Shown in pieces: positions 1 through 10,769 of a DNA stretch of 64,000 bases. The position numbers and the translations under genes were made by a program. Source of the DNA: Deroplatys truncata (Eukaryota > Arthropoda > Insecta > Mantodea > Mantidae); contig CM060990.1 of assembly GCA_030765065.1 (NCBI GenBank), positions 281,755,341-281,819,340 of the forward strand, given 5' to 3'. Within the stretch, counting starts at the first letter, position 1; each line of letters starts with the position of its first letter. The notes under the pieces were generated by a model. The model had not been told where the DNA came from, searched no databases, and was given only the letters and a program-made list of their open reading frames with translations.

Positions 1-167
1 TATAAGTCTCTCTTTGAAGTGAGCCTTTAAAGGTAGTTTTTCAATCATATATACTCCTCTAAAATAAGGAATTTTTACACGTTTGGCATAAACTTTGATG
101 TCTACGATACTCAGGGCTTCCTCCGGTATGTTTACAATCCTCTTCCACAGTTTTTGGCTTCTTCTTT
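1..167 (-). pseudogene. Maverick-type adenain-like protease, N-terminal fragment cut by the window edge
   Basis: An open minus-strand frame of about 55 codons runs off the left edge. It contains the stretch KVYAKRVKIPYFRGVYM, followed by a Leu-Pro pair and a basic stretch. This pattern resembles the N-terminal part of the adenovirus-type cysteine protease of Maverick/Polinton and adintovirus elements, which matures virion proteins. The catalytic His and Cys would lie beyond the window, so activity cannot be judged. Support comes mainly from the neighbours: a PLA2-like domain and a packaging ATPase lie within 1.7 kb. It could instead be another conserved Maverick protein with the same N-terminal pattern. 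Confidence 0.45.
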
Positions 168-249
168 AAAACTTTGCCTTTAGATCCTCTATTTTTCAAG
201 GTCCTGTCGATTTTAGATGCAGCGGCTCAAGACATCAGCGACATTACAG

Positions 250-440
250 GTAAAAATCTCCTTTATTCTTCTTCTTACACCTTCTCTTTCGGAGTCCCTT
301 TCCTCGGGCCTCCATCGCCTTGTTATACCTCGCAACGTCTGCTAAGTGCCTATCAGCAGCCTGTTTTATTGACTGCAGAGGCTATCAGAGCAGCACTGCC
401 AGCTGTAGCGCATAAAGCAGCAATTATGGGATTGAGTGGT
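250..440 (-). pseudogene. Small hydrophobic virion-type protein remnant (Maverick neighbourhood)
   Basis: Read on the minus strand, this interval gives a hydrophobic Ala/Ile/Leu-rich segment (PIIAALCATAGSAALIASA). After a frame break, it continues into a short basic stretch with a Gly-Lys-Gly-Leu motif and then a Lys/Arg-rich end. Maverick-like elements often carry a small protein with this order, a hydrophobic helix then a GKGL-type basic tail, beside the PLA2-like and protease genes; I infer a remnant of it. The frame is interrupted and no intact start or stop can be assigned. Function is not claimed. Confidence 0.3.
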
Positions 441-745
441 AAAAAATCCTCTTGTCTTCTTCTTTCTCTTTCCGCCTCCCACTGTAACCTTTCCCTTCAT
501 GATTGCAGTTACTATCCTCGCCGCTACCCTTTCATCAAAAGTTGAAGCTGATGACTACACGCGTTTCCAGGTCTTCTCTGCAAGAATCTTATCCGCTAAT
601 TGTCTTGAAACACTGTCCTTATGCTCAGCGTATGCGATGTCGTGCTGTTTGCAAGCTTCGTCTAATTGCTTAATTCACGGGTCTCCTCTTTTTAGACGTT
701 TTTCCAATTTAGTGCCCGGACCACAATATCTACACCCGGGCAAGT
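440..745 (-). pseudogene. Phospholipase A2-like domain, decayed (Maverick/parvovirus-type)
   Basis: One minus-strand frame carries the hallmarks of the viral-type PLA2 fold. There is a calcium-loop-like YCGPGT motif near the start, then a GDP element, then the catalytic His-Asp dyad within CKQHDIAYAEH. A Lys/Arg-rich C-terminus (GGGKRKKKTRGFF) could be a nuclear localisation signal. Two in-frame stops break the frame, one TGA directly after GDP and one TAG after KRV, so this is a pseudogene. Such domains occur in parvovirus VP1 and in Maverick/adintovirus genomes, where they are thought to act on membranes during entry. The frame points away from the plus-strand ATPase at 917, giving a divergent pair. 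Confidence 0.6.
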
Positions 746-916
746 GAGCTTCAAAGGGGAGTGAATTAATTATTGAATTAATAATTCTAGAGCCGCGTTT
801 ATACCGCAACGACCTCTCTCTCTTAGCTCTCATGATATGCTAATCGAGTAAGTGCATGCATTAGCCCTTTTATATTTTCCTTTGATGTCTAACCGAAACG
901 TATCCACACGCTGCAA

Positions 917-1706
917 ATGAATTCAAGCATTAACTACTTTGTAATCGGTAATATTAATATAAACAGCGTGCATACTTTTTATAACTTAGTTGTTAACATT
1001 GAGCTTGTTAAGCAGCACTGCTGTCTACCTATCCAGGTATTAGACTTTGGAAGCGACTTTAGATGCGATCGTCATGGGAAGCTATTTCCATATAATGTCA
1101 GAGCTCTTATTTTAGGGAGTTCCAGTACAAGGAAAACAAATGTATTGCTCAAAATGCCACTCCATGAGAATGAACTACGCTTCGAAAAATTGTATATTTA
1201 TTCAAAGTATCTCTATCAACCAGAGTATCAATACCCAATTAAAGTACTTGGAAATGTCGACGGTATAGAAGTGAACATTTTCGACAACGGAAAAGATGTT
1301 TTGCATCCTTCTGAAGTCAAAGAAAATTCAATCTTTGTATTTGATGACGTCATTCCTGAAAAGCAGGAGAAGATAGAATCCTTTTATAGTATGAGTAGAC
1401 ATCGAAATGTCGACTCTGTATATCTTAGGCAATCTTATGCTAAAGTTCCAAAGCATTTAATTCGCTATAATACAAACATAATTATACTCTTCAGGCAAGA
1501 TAATTTAAACTTGAAGCATATTTACGAAGATTATGTAAATACCGACATCACCTATAATGAATTTAAAGATCTATGTAAGAGCGTTTAGGAGAGTGTATCA
1601 GAATGAGGGCTCTTTGTTGTGAAAGTTCCTGAATTTCACATGAATGATGGGCGATATAGGAACGGTTTTGATGTATATATTAAGCTGGATAAAAAAGAAA
1701 ATGCTC
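917..1706 (+). pseudogene. FtsK/HerA-type DNA-packaging ATPase of a Maverick-like element, decayed
   Basis: An uninterrupted frame of 223 codons runs from ATG 917 to TAG 1586-1588. It has a hydrophobic strand plus P-loop at residues 62-75 (LILGSSSTRKTN) and a Walker B at 139-144 (IFVFDD). An RHRN..D segment follows, with a strand ending ILFRQD near residue 190, in the order expected for the A32/FtsK-like ATPases that pump DNA into Maverick-type capsids. The P-loop is odd: Arg stands where GxGKT would have the second Gly. After the stop, another frame gives GRYRNGFDVYIKLDK up to about 1706, which looks like the family's conserved C-terminal end. So the gene has a frameshift. The first about 45 residues are unlike the family and may be fortuitous. 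Confidence 0.7.
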
Positions 1707-1754
1707 ATTCATAGTTAATCATGAGCATCGACAGGTTAGGTTCCTAGAGAACTG

Positions 1755-1960
1755 CTCTAGCTAGAAGAGTGTTTGATAATTTTATCATAAATAGAGATGC
1801 CAAAAGAAACTATGAATTCAACAGTAAGAGACTGTGCAATATTCACGATCCTGAAGATAATCATGATGCATCCAATACCGGGCCCGGTATTTTAGGGGCC
1901 CGCAGAAAAAAATTGTTATCAAGACTATTAATGAATATAAAAATTAAAATATGGACAAAT
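1755..1960 (+). pseudogene. Fibre-like or unknown Maverick protein remnant
   Basis: A plus-strand frame just downstream of the ATPase reads NSKRLCNIHDPEDNHDAS. This resembles the N-terminal repeat seen in tail-fibre-like proteins of phages and of some Maverick/adintovirus genomes: a basic or Asn residue, then DP, then acidic/DA, and usually KxYVD. The expected KxYVD is missing; the frame runs into unrelated sequence and stops at about 1987. The call rests on one short motif plus position and should be treated as a lead only. Confidence 0.25.
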
Positions 1961-2500
1961 ATAAATACAGAAATATGCATAAGATAAATAGCAAAGTCTA
2001 ATGTCGGTCTGCATAAAAAATTAATGGTCAGATCATTCAAAACGGTTTCCTAGAATGGGTGAACGTTTAGTTGAGTTTAGCACAACTGTGTGTGTTAACA
2101 ACCCTTGTCCTTAACTTCGACTTCTCTTGGTACACTTGTTTGCATCATGTTTCTCTGTCGTCACAACAGAGCGGCGCATAATTACAACGAAAATGAGTAC
2201 CAAAATATCACATTAGGCAGAAAATTATTCTTTATTGATGTGTAGTGATCCTGAGATTGTAATTTGCAAATTTTTTCTAAACATTTAACTTTTGTCACAC
2301 TTTTCATTCGGCAACAATGTCAATTGTCAATTATCCGTTAAGATGTGGTGAATAATGGTTAGTCAACAGCCAACTCAGTTTCAGACGAGCTTTCTTCGCG
2401 AGAAGTTAGGTGTATCGAAAAAGTGGTGTGGTATTTTTAAAGCTTTACTTTACTGGTTAAAAGTTTAAATTTTTTAGTTTTTCTATTTAATTCTGTAATT
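1961..2500. other. Intergenic, no gene seen
   Basis: AT-rich sequence without a recognisable coding frame, RNA gene or long repeat. Its right end, a T-rich stretch followed by CAG at about 2507, could be a splice acceptor for the transposase-like segment that follows. Confidence 0.5.
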
Positions 2501-2510
2501 TTTCAGAAAA

Positions 2511-2810
2511 ATGAAACCATTTAAAGTTAAGTACGAACATCTAAGTGGTGCACAAAAAAGAAAGAAACGTGAATTAGAAAAAGAAACAAATTAGTGAAAA
2601 TAGGTGATTTTTTCTCTTCCTAGTAGTAGTACTAGTTCAACGGCTACGGAGGTTTGCAGTGTCACAAGTGAGTACGCTTCTGAAGTGAACACCAATAATA
2701 ATTGTGGAAGTGAAAACGAAGCTTATAACAAACTCACAAACTATTCAAATGATCGTGCAGGTTATCAATTAGATGTAGATAATGAAACCAAAATGTTCTT
2801 TGTTAGACGT
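2511..2810 (+). pseudogene. hAT/ZMYM-type transposase N-terminal fragment (tentative)
   Basis: An ATG at 2511 follows a pyrimidine-rich tract ending in CAG, and opens a frame rich in Lys/Arg with SGAQKRKKRELEKE. After a frame break comes KIGDFFS, then a Ser/Thr-rich acidic stretch. A basic SGAxxRKR segment followed by a K-I-xx-FF motif is typical of the N-terminus of insect zinc-finger MYM/hAT-type transposase genes. The frame has stops and is cut at 2810 by the tail of the LINE fragment, with no downstream BED or dimerisation domain visible. The 95-codon frame from 2604 covers only the low-complexity part. Confidence 0.3.
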
Positions 2811-3675
2811 GATGATGATGATATAGGGGTGAAGGGCGCTAAACAGCTATGGTCATCAGCGCCCTTACAATGTATAAAATTTAAAATCTAGAAATTAAAA
2901 TCCGAGACACAAGCCCGCTTAGTCTAATCAATAAAATCATGTCAAAGACTAAAAACCACCACTAAAGACATAGTAAATAAAACAATAAAAGATTAAATTA
3001 CGTGTCAGGAACTGTAGAAGTCAAGGGATTAGAGCGACATATGTTCTTAGGGAAGAACAGCCCCCCATTAAAACGGAGATTAAAAATTCACAAAACTAAA
3101 ACACGCTCATCACATTAAATGCGTCGACTAAAACTGTCATTCATAAAACGTAAAAGGCATTCTACAGTATGCGCGTCGTCTGCCAAAACGTTGGCCATAC
3201 AGACAGGCAAAGACACACGAACACGCAATTGGGCTAAGACCTGACACTCTGTTAAAATATGACGCACCGTTAAGCGTGCCGAACATTGGCCACAGAGTGG
3301 TGCGGGATCACCACTAAGCAAGTGTCTACGACTAAAAACGCAATGTCCGATACAAAGTCGTGTTAAAATCACCTCTTTCCGACGAGAAGCACGAGAAGAG
3401 GTGACCCAGACAACCGGGAGAGGTTTAACCTTCCGCAACTTGTTCCCCCTAAGCGCCGCCCACTCATCCTGACAACGCGAGAGGATGCGCTATCGTAAAA
3501 AAACATAAGAATCGGAGGAGGGAACATCACAGGTAAAACATCTGGATGAGAAAATCGCCGATTTGGCAGCGGCGTCGGCAGATTCATTCCCTGAGATGCC
3601 CACATGACCTGAAATCCACAGGAAAGAGACGCTGATGCCAGAGCCACCAAGCGAGTGCAGCAAGTCATCTATGCG
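2811..3675 (-). mobile_element. I-like LINE, 5'-truncated copy 1a (RNase H end and 3' UTR)
   Basis: On the minus strand this fragment ends in a GAT/ATC repeat tail at 2811, preceded by the family's conserved 3' sequence (GGCGCT, then CAGCGCCCTTACAATG on the plus strand). Coding matter starts at about 3675 inside the RNase H domain (WISGHVGISGNESADAAAKS) and runs to a C-terminal CxxC..H..C motif. The ORF2 stop is at 3115-3117. There is at least one frame break near 3490. It abuts the tail of the larger copy at 3676 with no element sequence in between. Confidence 0.8.
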
Positions 3676-3998
3676 CTGTAGTGATGATGATGATGGTGAT
3701 GATGAGATCTGGTTTAAGGGCGCTCAACATCTAAGGTTATTAGCGCCCTTACAATAAACAAAATATAAAAATTAAAGGCCAAAAATTAAAATATCGGACA
3801 CAAACCCGCTTGGTAGAAAACAGTGAAACCAACAGACCAAATTCTAAAACCTACCACACTAAAATCGTGGTCAAAAAGAGTAAAACGACGTGTCAAGAGC
3901 TGTAGAACGCATGGGACATGAGCGCCATGTGTCCACTGGGGTGTAGAGTCCCTATTAAAACAGACATAAAATTACAAAGCTAAAGGACGCTCAGGGCA

Positions 3999-6900
3999 TC
4001 AAATGCGCCGATTAAAATCACTGTCAATAATACAACGTAAAACACATTCTACAGCACGCGCATCGTCTTCCAAAACGTTGGCTATGCCAACAGGCAGACC
4101 CACACGAACACGCAATGGAGCTAAAACCTGACACTCTTCTAAACTGTGACGCACCGTTAAGGGTACAACACACTGCTCAAAGAGTGGAGCGGGGTCACCA
4201 CTGAGCAGATATTTATGACTAAAAAGGCAATGTCCAATCCGTAAACGAGCTAAAATTACCTCTTCCCGACGGCACGAATGAGAAGAGGTACCCCAAACTA
4301 ACGGGAGAGGCTTAACCTCCCGCAACTTGTTCCTCCGGAGGGCCGTCCACTCATTGCGCCAAAGCGAGAGGATGCGATGACGTAAAATAAAACACAAATT
4401 TGAAAAGAAAACAATAGAGGTAAAAAATCTGGGTGAAAAAACCGCCGATTTGGCAGCGGCGTCGGCAGACTCGTTGCCTGAGATACCCACATGACCTGGA
4501 ATCCACATGAACGAGACGCTGATGCGAGAAGCACCAAGCGAGAGGAGCAGGTCATGGATGCGCTGTACGAGGGGGTGGTAATTGTACAAAGCCTTAATAC
4601 ATTGAAGGGCACTCAGAGAGTCAGTACAAACAACACTGTGCCGCAAGTCGTGCCGCTGAACGTATAAAATGGATTGAAAAATACTAAAACGTTCGGTAGT
4701 AAAAATGCAGCATTGGCTTGGTAAACGGAAGGTAAAACTATGCCGACCATAAATAAAGACACACCCTACTCCAACAACAGTCTTAAACCCTTCAGTATAA
4801 ATAAAATGACATTCTCCGAATTGCGCCTGTAGTTCTAAAAACGCTATTTAAAGACTGAAGAAGGGGTCTCATTCTTCGGCATCGACGTTAACCCAAGGTG
4901 AAAAAGGGCCTCAGCGCGCAACCAAGGAGAAAAACGCGTTTCCCCCCTGGGAAGGGCCGGCGCTGGGTAAAGTCCAAATGCCGAAGAACTTGTCGAGACC
5001 GAACCCCTGGAGGGAGCAATGCAGAGGAGCTAACGAAATATTGTCAATCAAGCGAATCCTCGAATAATAGGTCGAAGGACGGATGGTCAGGTAAGCTTGA
5101 GAGTCGGCATGCGTAGCTGCACAAAAGCATCTCACGTCTGAAGGACAGCGGAGGCTCTGCAGCTTCAGCATATAGGCTAGGTACAGGGCTGGTTGGAAAG
5201 GCCCCCGTAGCGACTCTTATGCTACGATGGTGAATGGCATTCAATCGACGTAATACAGATGGACGTGCGGAAGAATAGACAATGCACCTGTAATCAAGCT
5301 TCGGTCGGACCAAAGAGCGATAAAGATGCAGAAGGACGGTCCGAATAACTCCCCAGGATGTGCCACTTAAAACACGTAAAATACTAAGAGAACAATCACA
5401 CTTTGCTTTTAAAAAGGAAATGTGCGAGGTCCAGCTCAGCTTTCTATCAAAGATAAACCCCAAAAATTTCACCTCGTCTGCAAAAGGACGGATCTCCGAC
5501 TGAAGATGGAGAGAGGGCGGAGCGAAAGCCTTCCGGCGCCAGAAATTGATGCATACGGACTTCTCGGCGGAGAGATTAGAGCCGTTGGCGTTACTCCAGG
5601 CGTAGAGACGGTCGATACAGCTCTGGAAACGGCATTCGAGCAGATAGGTCCGCCGTGAACTGCAATAAATCGCAAAATCGTCAAATAAAAGGGACGGTGA
5701 AATGCCAGGTGGAATACAATCTACAACGGGGTGGATAGCAATCGCAAAAAATGTGACACTGAGTACAGAGCCCTGCGGTACACCGTTCTCTTGAATAAAC
5801 CGACTATATAAAACCGAGCCCAACGTACACGAAAGACGCGGTCAGTCATAAGCTCCGGAAGAAATATGGGAAGACGACCGCGTAAATTCCATGCGTGAAG
5901 TTTACGTAAAATGCCGCACCTCCAACAAGTGTCATAAGCCTTCTCTAGGTAGAAAAACACAGCCACTGTTTGACACTTTCTCAGAAACCCATTCATAATA
6001 TGGGTCGACAGATAGACCAGATGGGCGACGGTATAGAGGTGACGACGAAATTCGCACTGAGGCTTCGCTAGAAGTTTCTGAGAATCAAGTCACTATGTCA
6101 ACCGCCCGTTGATCATGCGCTCCATCAGCTTGCAAATGCAACTGGTGAGGGAAATAGGGCGGTAGCTGGAAGGTAGTTGGCGATCCTTCCCAGGCTTAAG
6201 TATGGGGACGATGGTGGCTTCGCGCCAAACTGAAGGAAAAGCGCCGTCTTGCCAAATACGGTTATAGACCTGTAAGCGAAACAATTTACTGTCGGCTGAA
6301 AGGTTCTTCAACATCACGACATGAATGCCATCCGGCCCATGAGCGGAGTGCCTAGAGATATTAAGAGCGCTCTCCAGCTCCCTCATTGTGAAAAGTTCAT
6401 TGTAACACTCCTTAATAACAGACCGAAAATTATACGTCTCGGAATCCATCCGGTCTTTCAGAGTGCAAAAGCAGGCGGAATAATGGGCAGAACTGGAAAC
6501 CGCCTGAAAGGCAGCACTTAGAGTGTTACCAATGGCAGCCAGATCCACTACGGTGGCATTGGAAACCTGAAGGCCAGAAAATACAATGCTACACTTCACC
6601 GGAGAAGATACGAAGTTTATCCCAAACAACAGAGGAAAGCGTGAAGCGATTAAAAGGCTCGATAAAGCGAGTCCAAGAAGCCTTCTTGCCACTCTGAATA
6701 ATGCGACGAGCCCTGGCGCGCGATTGTTTAAAAGTCACCAAATTATCAAGTGTAGGGTGTTGCCGAAACACCCTAAGTGCAGTTCTACGGGCACGAACGG
6801 CGTCCCGACAATCCTCGTTCCACCACGGAACAGGCGGTCACCGAGGTTGAGAGGATGAACGGGGAATTGCGCGTTCGGCGGCAGGGAAAATCGTAGACGT

Positions 6901-7683
6901 AAGGTGCTGCACTAGTTGGTTAATGTCGGCGAAGGGCTGATCGTCAAAATGCACAAGGCTGGAATACAAGCTCCAGTCGGCTTTTGTGAATATCCAGCTA
7001 GGTACTCTCGAATGCCGTACGTGGTGTGACAGAAGAGAAACGATGCAGGGGTAATGGTCGCTGGAGTAGCGGTCAGCGACGACGTTCCACTGAAGACGAC
7101 TAGCAAGCTGGAGTGAGCAAACGGCAAGGTCCAAGTGAGAAAATGTACCGGAAGAATCAGAAAGAAACGCAGGCTCACCTGTATTGAGTATAGAGAGATT
7201 GAACTGATCAAAAATGTCGGAAAGAAGGGTTCCCCTCGCACAAGCCCTTGGCGAACCCCACAGGGGGTGATGGGCATTAAAATATCCCAACAGGATAAAT
7301 GGTGTTGGGAGAGCGGACAAGAGATCTCGAAGGTCCGCGTTAGCGAGGGGAGACGATGGAGGAGAATATACAGAGCAAACAGAAAAGAACAAACCGGGTA
7401 ACTGCAGTCTAATGGCAACAGCTTGCAAGTCGGACGTAAGAGTGAGACTTTGGAAATGAACGTCGTTACGCACTAATAACATGACACCTCCATGAGCAGG
7501 AGTACCCTCCTCCGGTTCAAGGTCGTAGCGAACCGGAGGATATCCTCGGAGATCAAAAGGATCATGAGGGCGAAGCTTAGTCTCCTGCAAACACACGACC
7601 ATAGGAAAATGGGAAAGCAATAAAAGTTGCAGTTCAGCCCTATGCGATCGTACACCAAGTACATTCCAGGTCAGGATAGCCAT
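3999..7683 (-). pseudogene. LINE copy 1b ORF2 (endonuclease, RT, RNase H), broken
   Basis: It starts at ATG 7683 (MAILTWNVLGVRSH) and would be about 1228 codons. The APE endonuclease is open over 7683-6838: LQETKL, GGVMLLV, SVYSPPS and the catalytic SDHYP are visible, but the usual GDFN reads GYFN. The RT is scattered over several frames between about 6770 and 5044: PILKPGKDRQ with SYRPISLTSC, FFYLEKAYDTCW, NGVPQGSVLS, and the FxDD box as FDDFAIYC. RNase H is open over 4646-3999: VCTDSLSAL, WIPGHVGISGNESADAAAK. It then ends with CVVPLTVRH and EC, the terminal CCHC. Several frameshifts make it non-functional. Confidence 0.85.
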
Positions 7684-7704
7684 TAAGAAAAAGGGATAAA
7701 CTGT

Positions 7705-8991
7705 CTATTTAGAAGGGCGGCTTAAAATTACCTTTTCTTTAACCTTTGGGCTCGGGCTTTTGGTATGGAGGTGGTCAGACTTCATAGCCTCCTCGAAGGG
7801 AGGGCCAACGCGCTCAGAGCAAGAAACCGATTCAAGCGCCGTGAATCGGTACTGGGTGGCGATGGGTGAGGGGTGCCGCTGAGCGCGGCTTGTCTCAGGA
7901 GCTTCCTGGGACTGCGACCTCCGAGGAGGAGAATGTGAACTTTTCTTACCGCGCGCACGCGGAGGGTCCTTTAGAAAATCTTCCCTACGAAGTTCCTGCT
8001 TTGGTTTATTTTCAGCGGTTTGCGACTTCATTGACTTGGGACCAGGTTTATATGACTTGCTAACTATACCAGAAATGGACGGCCGGATGGTAGTGGCGGT
8101 TAATGCAGTCATGGTCCAAGTCTGAGTTTCGGCATCCACTCGTGGTAATGGCGAGGCAACAACAGAACAAAATGTACCAGATCGCAGGAGAGAAGTTTGG
8201 CGCGCATTGTAAGTCCTCCGGGCCTCAGCGAAGATGCGTTTCTCCTTTACCCGGATCTCCTGGATCGCCTTCTCGTCCAAGTTCCGGGGACATTCGGCAA
8301 ATGACGCAGAATGAGACACTTTGCAGTTTACGCAGACGGGGGCTGTGGAACAGGTACCTTCGTGCGACGGCTGGCTACTTGAGACACAGATGGTAACGGC
8401 TTTCTTACAGGAGACTTGCGTATGCCAAAAACGTTGGCATTTAAAACAACGCAGGGGGCTAGAAATATAAGGCCTCACCGCAATGCGTTCGTACGCTGCT
8501 GAAATGCTCGTGGTCAGATCGACGGCATCAAAGGTTATAAACAGGGTACGAGTGGATACCAATACTCCGTCGCGTTTGGCCTGCACCCTATGCACTGCTC
8601 TCACCTTTTGGTCTGAAAGATAGTCTACGAGTTCATCGTCCGACATACCATCCAGGCTATGTGTGGTAATGACGCCTCGACAGGAATTCAATGTGCGGTG
8701 CTTCTTCACACGGATGGGATAGCCGTGGAGAGGCTTAGCGCGCAACAAGGTCTTACTTTGCTGATCGGACTTCGTGTGTGCTAATAAGGAACCATTCCAT
8801 AGACGAGTCCAGGACTGAACCGCACCAGCAATTGCATCATTGCCCTTTTGAATGATGAAAGGGTTCACCTTCTCAAAACTTTTCCTTCTTCGATTCGTGA
8901 AATGACCAAGTAACAACCAGTTGTCGGTGGTGTCACTTCTGTTACGTAAACGTTTCGGCGCTTGTTGGTATTAATGGAGAAAACGTGCTCT
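7705..8991 (-). pseudogene. LINE copy 1b ORF1 (gag-like nucleic-acid-binding protein)
   Basis: A frame of 403 codons is open from 8916 to 7705. The family start, MEHPFSI in sister copies, corresponds to about 8991 but reads ATA here, and a frameshift separates it from the open part. In order: FEKVNPFIIQKG near the N-terminus, an RRM-like region (TRTLFITFDAVDL), then CCHC knuckles CFKCQRFWHTQVSC, a second that lost its second Cys (CVSSSQPSHEGTC), and CVNCKVSHSASFAEC. A long Ser/Pro/Arg-rich tail follows. The protein coats LINE RNA in the RNP. The ORF1 end and the ORF2 start (7683) are about 20 bp apart. Confidence 0.85.
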
Positions 8992-9628
8992 ATAGCGATA
9001 TAATAAATCCTCCACCATTGCAACCGTCTCCGACCTCGGGATCTGACTTCCCGGGCGTTACCCCGGCTTCGGTGAGTGGCTTTTCTATACCTATCTCACC
9101 CCAGGGTCACACCTCCCAGAACATAGACAGAGGGACTTAAGGGCCGTCGGAAGTCAGCAGCTCATGCAATGGCCCCCTCCACGGGACTGCAATTGAACAG
9201 CGGGTACGAACACATACCCTACATGACGACCCCGGATGGTGGGAATGACGCCATTACCCACTCAGCTGCGCACCCAGTGCGCGGTTATCCGTCAGGCTGT
9301 GTCCACGGAGGATTAAACTAAAATGTAAAAGAAGTAAAACTGTGTGGGCGTTTCGCACGCAAGGTAGGCCGGCGAGGAAGAAAAAGAGATACATAAATAA
9401 ATGGACGTGGTGCGAAATGTGCAGAAGTAAAAGAGAAGAAAGAAACGATGGCGAGGGCGACATGGAATGAAATGCACAGAACGCACGAGAACCTACCCTG
9501 AGTCCCCCAGTCACGAGAATGAACTCACCACGACCGGCCGGGGATGAACGGATGAAAATGGCGATGAGTCTCTGGGGAACCCCCGGATACGCCATTCCCG
9601 TACTCACAAAAGGTGAGCCCCTGGGGGG

Positions 9629-10265
9629 AACACAACGGGAAAGAATTTTATAACAAATTCTTTAAACGACTAATGTTAAAAGTATAATATTAATCGCTAC
9701 AACACCTATACCAATGTGAAGGCTGTAGCTGTTGAGCGTTGAATTCGAACTTTGAGGTTTATGATGTACCGAGAGTTTTGGTCCAAGACTCATACAAGTG
9801 GGTAGATCTTTTACCTTGAATCATTGTAAAGTAAAATGATAATTTTCATTCGACTATATGCATGAAGCAAATGAAGTGAAAAACAACGATCTTCTTCTGA
9901 CAGTGTATAATTATAATTAAGAACGAAGAGAGAAGCATGGAAGTTTAGTATTGGTGATTATGTCAGCGTATCTAAACATAAAGGACATTTTGAAAAGGGC
10001 TTTTATTCTAACTGGAGTATTGAAATCTTCAAAACCTGATATTTCCTGTGAATCGCACCAAACCTGCAACATACATACTAAAGGATAGGAATGGTGAGGT
10101 GATAGAAGGTGCCTTCTATGGATAAGTACTAAAAAGTATAGCTATCCTAACACGTATTCAGTAAAAACGGTTTTACGTAACCGTGGAAACAAAGTTCTTT
10201 TAAAGTGGTATAATCTTCAGATGCTGAATGGATTGATAAAAACGATTTGGTGTAATGTATGAAAA
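9629..10265 (+). pseudogene. Maverick-type integrase, C-terminal half, decayed
   Basis: Immediately right of LINE copy 1b, plus-strand frames give GKEFYNKFFKRLM, then after a frameshift YNINRYNTYTNVKAVAVER. The Glu of VER is the likely third residue of the D,D-35-E triad of retroviral-type integrases. Further on come MMYREFW, GDYVSVSKHKGHFEKGFYSNW with IEIFK, and GEVIEGAFYG. The end, RGNKVLLKWY..WIDKNDLV in shifting frames, looks like the chromodomain-like tail of Maverick integrases. Many stops and frameshifts are present. The N-terminal half is absent from the left side of the LINE, so a deletion accompanied or followed the insertion. The enzyme would join element ends to host DNA. Confidence 0.65.
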
Positions 10266-10769
10266 ATTAATAACGACCAATGTTTTATGACTAAAATCAT
10301 TAGTATGTTTTTATTTTAAAACCCTTCCTATTATTCTTAGGGAAAAATGTAGATGCTTAACCCTCGCATTGTGAAATAAATATACAATATTATAACCATA
10401 TATACAACATTAAGAAAAAATCAGAGGGAAAAGTAATACACAGAAACCCACACACCTTTAAAATGAATATAAAGTACAAAAATATATATGTAATATGAAA
10501 AAATCAGAGGGAAAAGAATTATACAAAAAATTAACATACCTGAAATCTATTTTTACACATGGTATACATTATTTACGTTTTACAAGGATAGGCACTAGCA
10601 ATCATCAGCTATTAGGGTATAATGGCCCCAAGCTAAATTCTTATAGGATTCTTCCATCAGCTTCCGCTTGTCGTCACCCCCTTCAACGCCAATTTGTTTG
10701 TTTCAATAGTTGCAATTTTGTGGTTTTAACTACCAAAAGTTTTCTAAACCGAATAAATTTTCAGACTAT
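10266..10769. other. AT-rich spacer with a short direct repeat
   Basis: The sequence AAAAAATCAGAGGGAAAAG occurs twice, near 10415 and 10498, each time beside ATATAT-type sequence. This is a diverged tandem duplication of about 85 bp. The right part (10600-10769) may contain further decayed C-terminal polymerase sequence on the minus strand, but I could not follow a frame with confidence. Confidence 0.4.

Larger units (their letters stand above)
3676..9628 (-). mobile_element. I-like non-LTR retrotransposon, near full-length copy 1b
   Basis: A LINE of about 5.95 kb on the minus strand. Its 5' end is at about 9628 (CCCCAGGGGCTCACC on the minus strand, shared with the copy ending at 22293). Next come a 5' UTR of about 640 bp, ORF1 with zinc knuckles, and ORF2 with APE endonuclease, reverse transcriptase, RNase H and terminal CCHC. 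The 3' UTR ends in an irregular GAT-type repeat at about 3676. Having RNase H downstream of the RT, with a CCHC-bearing ORF1, fits the I/Jockey group. The copy is dead: frameshifts and stops in both ORFs, and the ORF1 start ATG has become ATA (8991). No clean target duplication was found; the right flank enters a Maverick integrase remnant. Confidence 0.9.

Noticed and set aside
174..747. Plus-strand frames of 123 and 103 codons
   Set aside because: They are shadows of the minus-strand PLA2-like and small virion protein remnants, whose motifs are far more specific.
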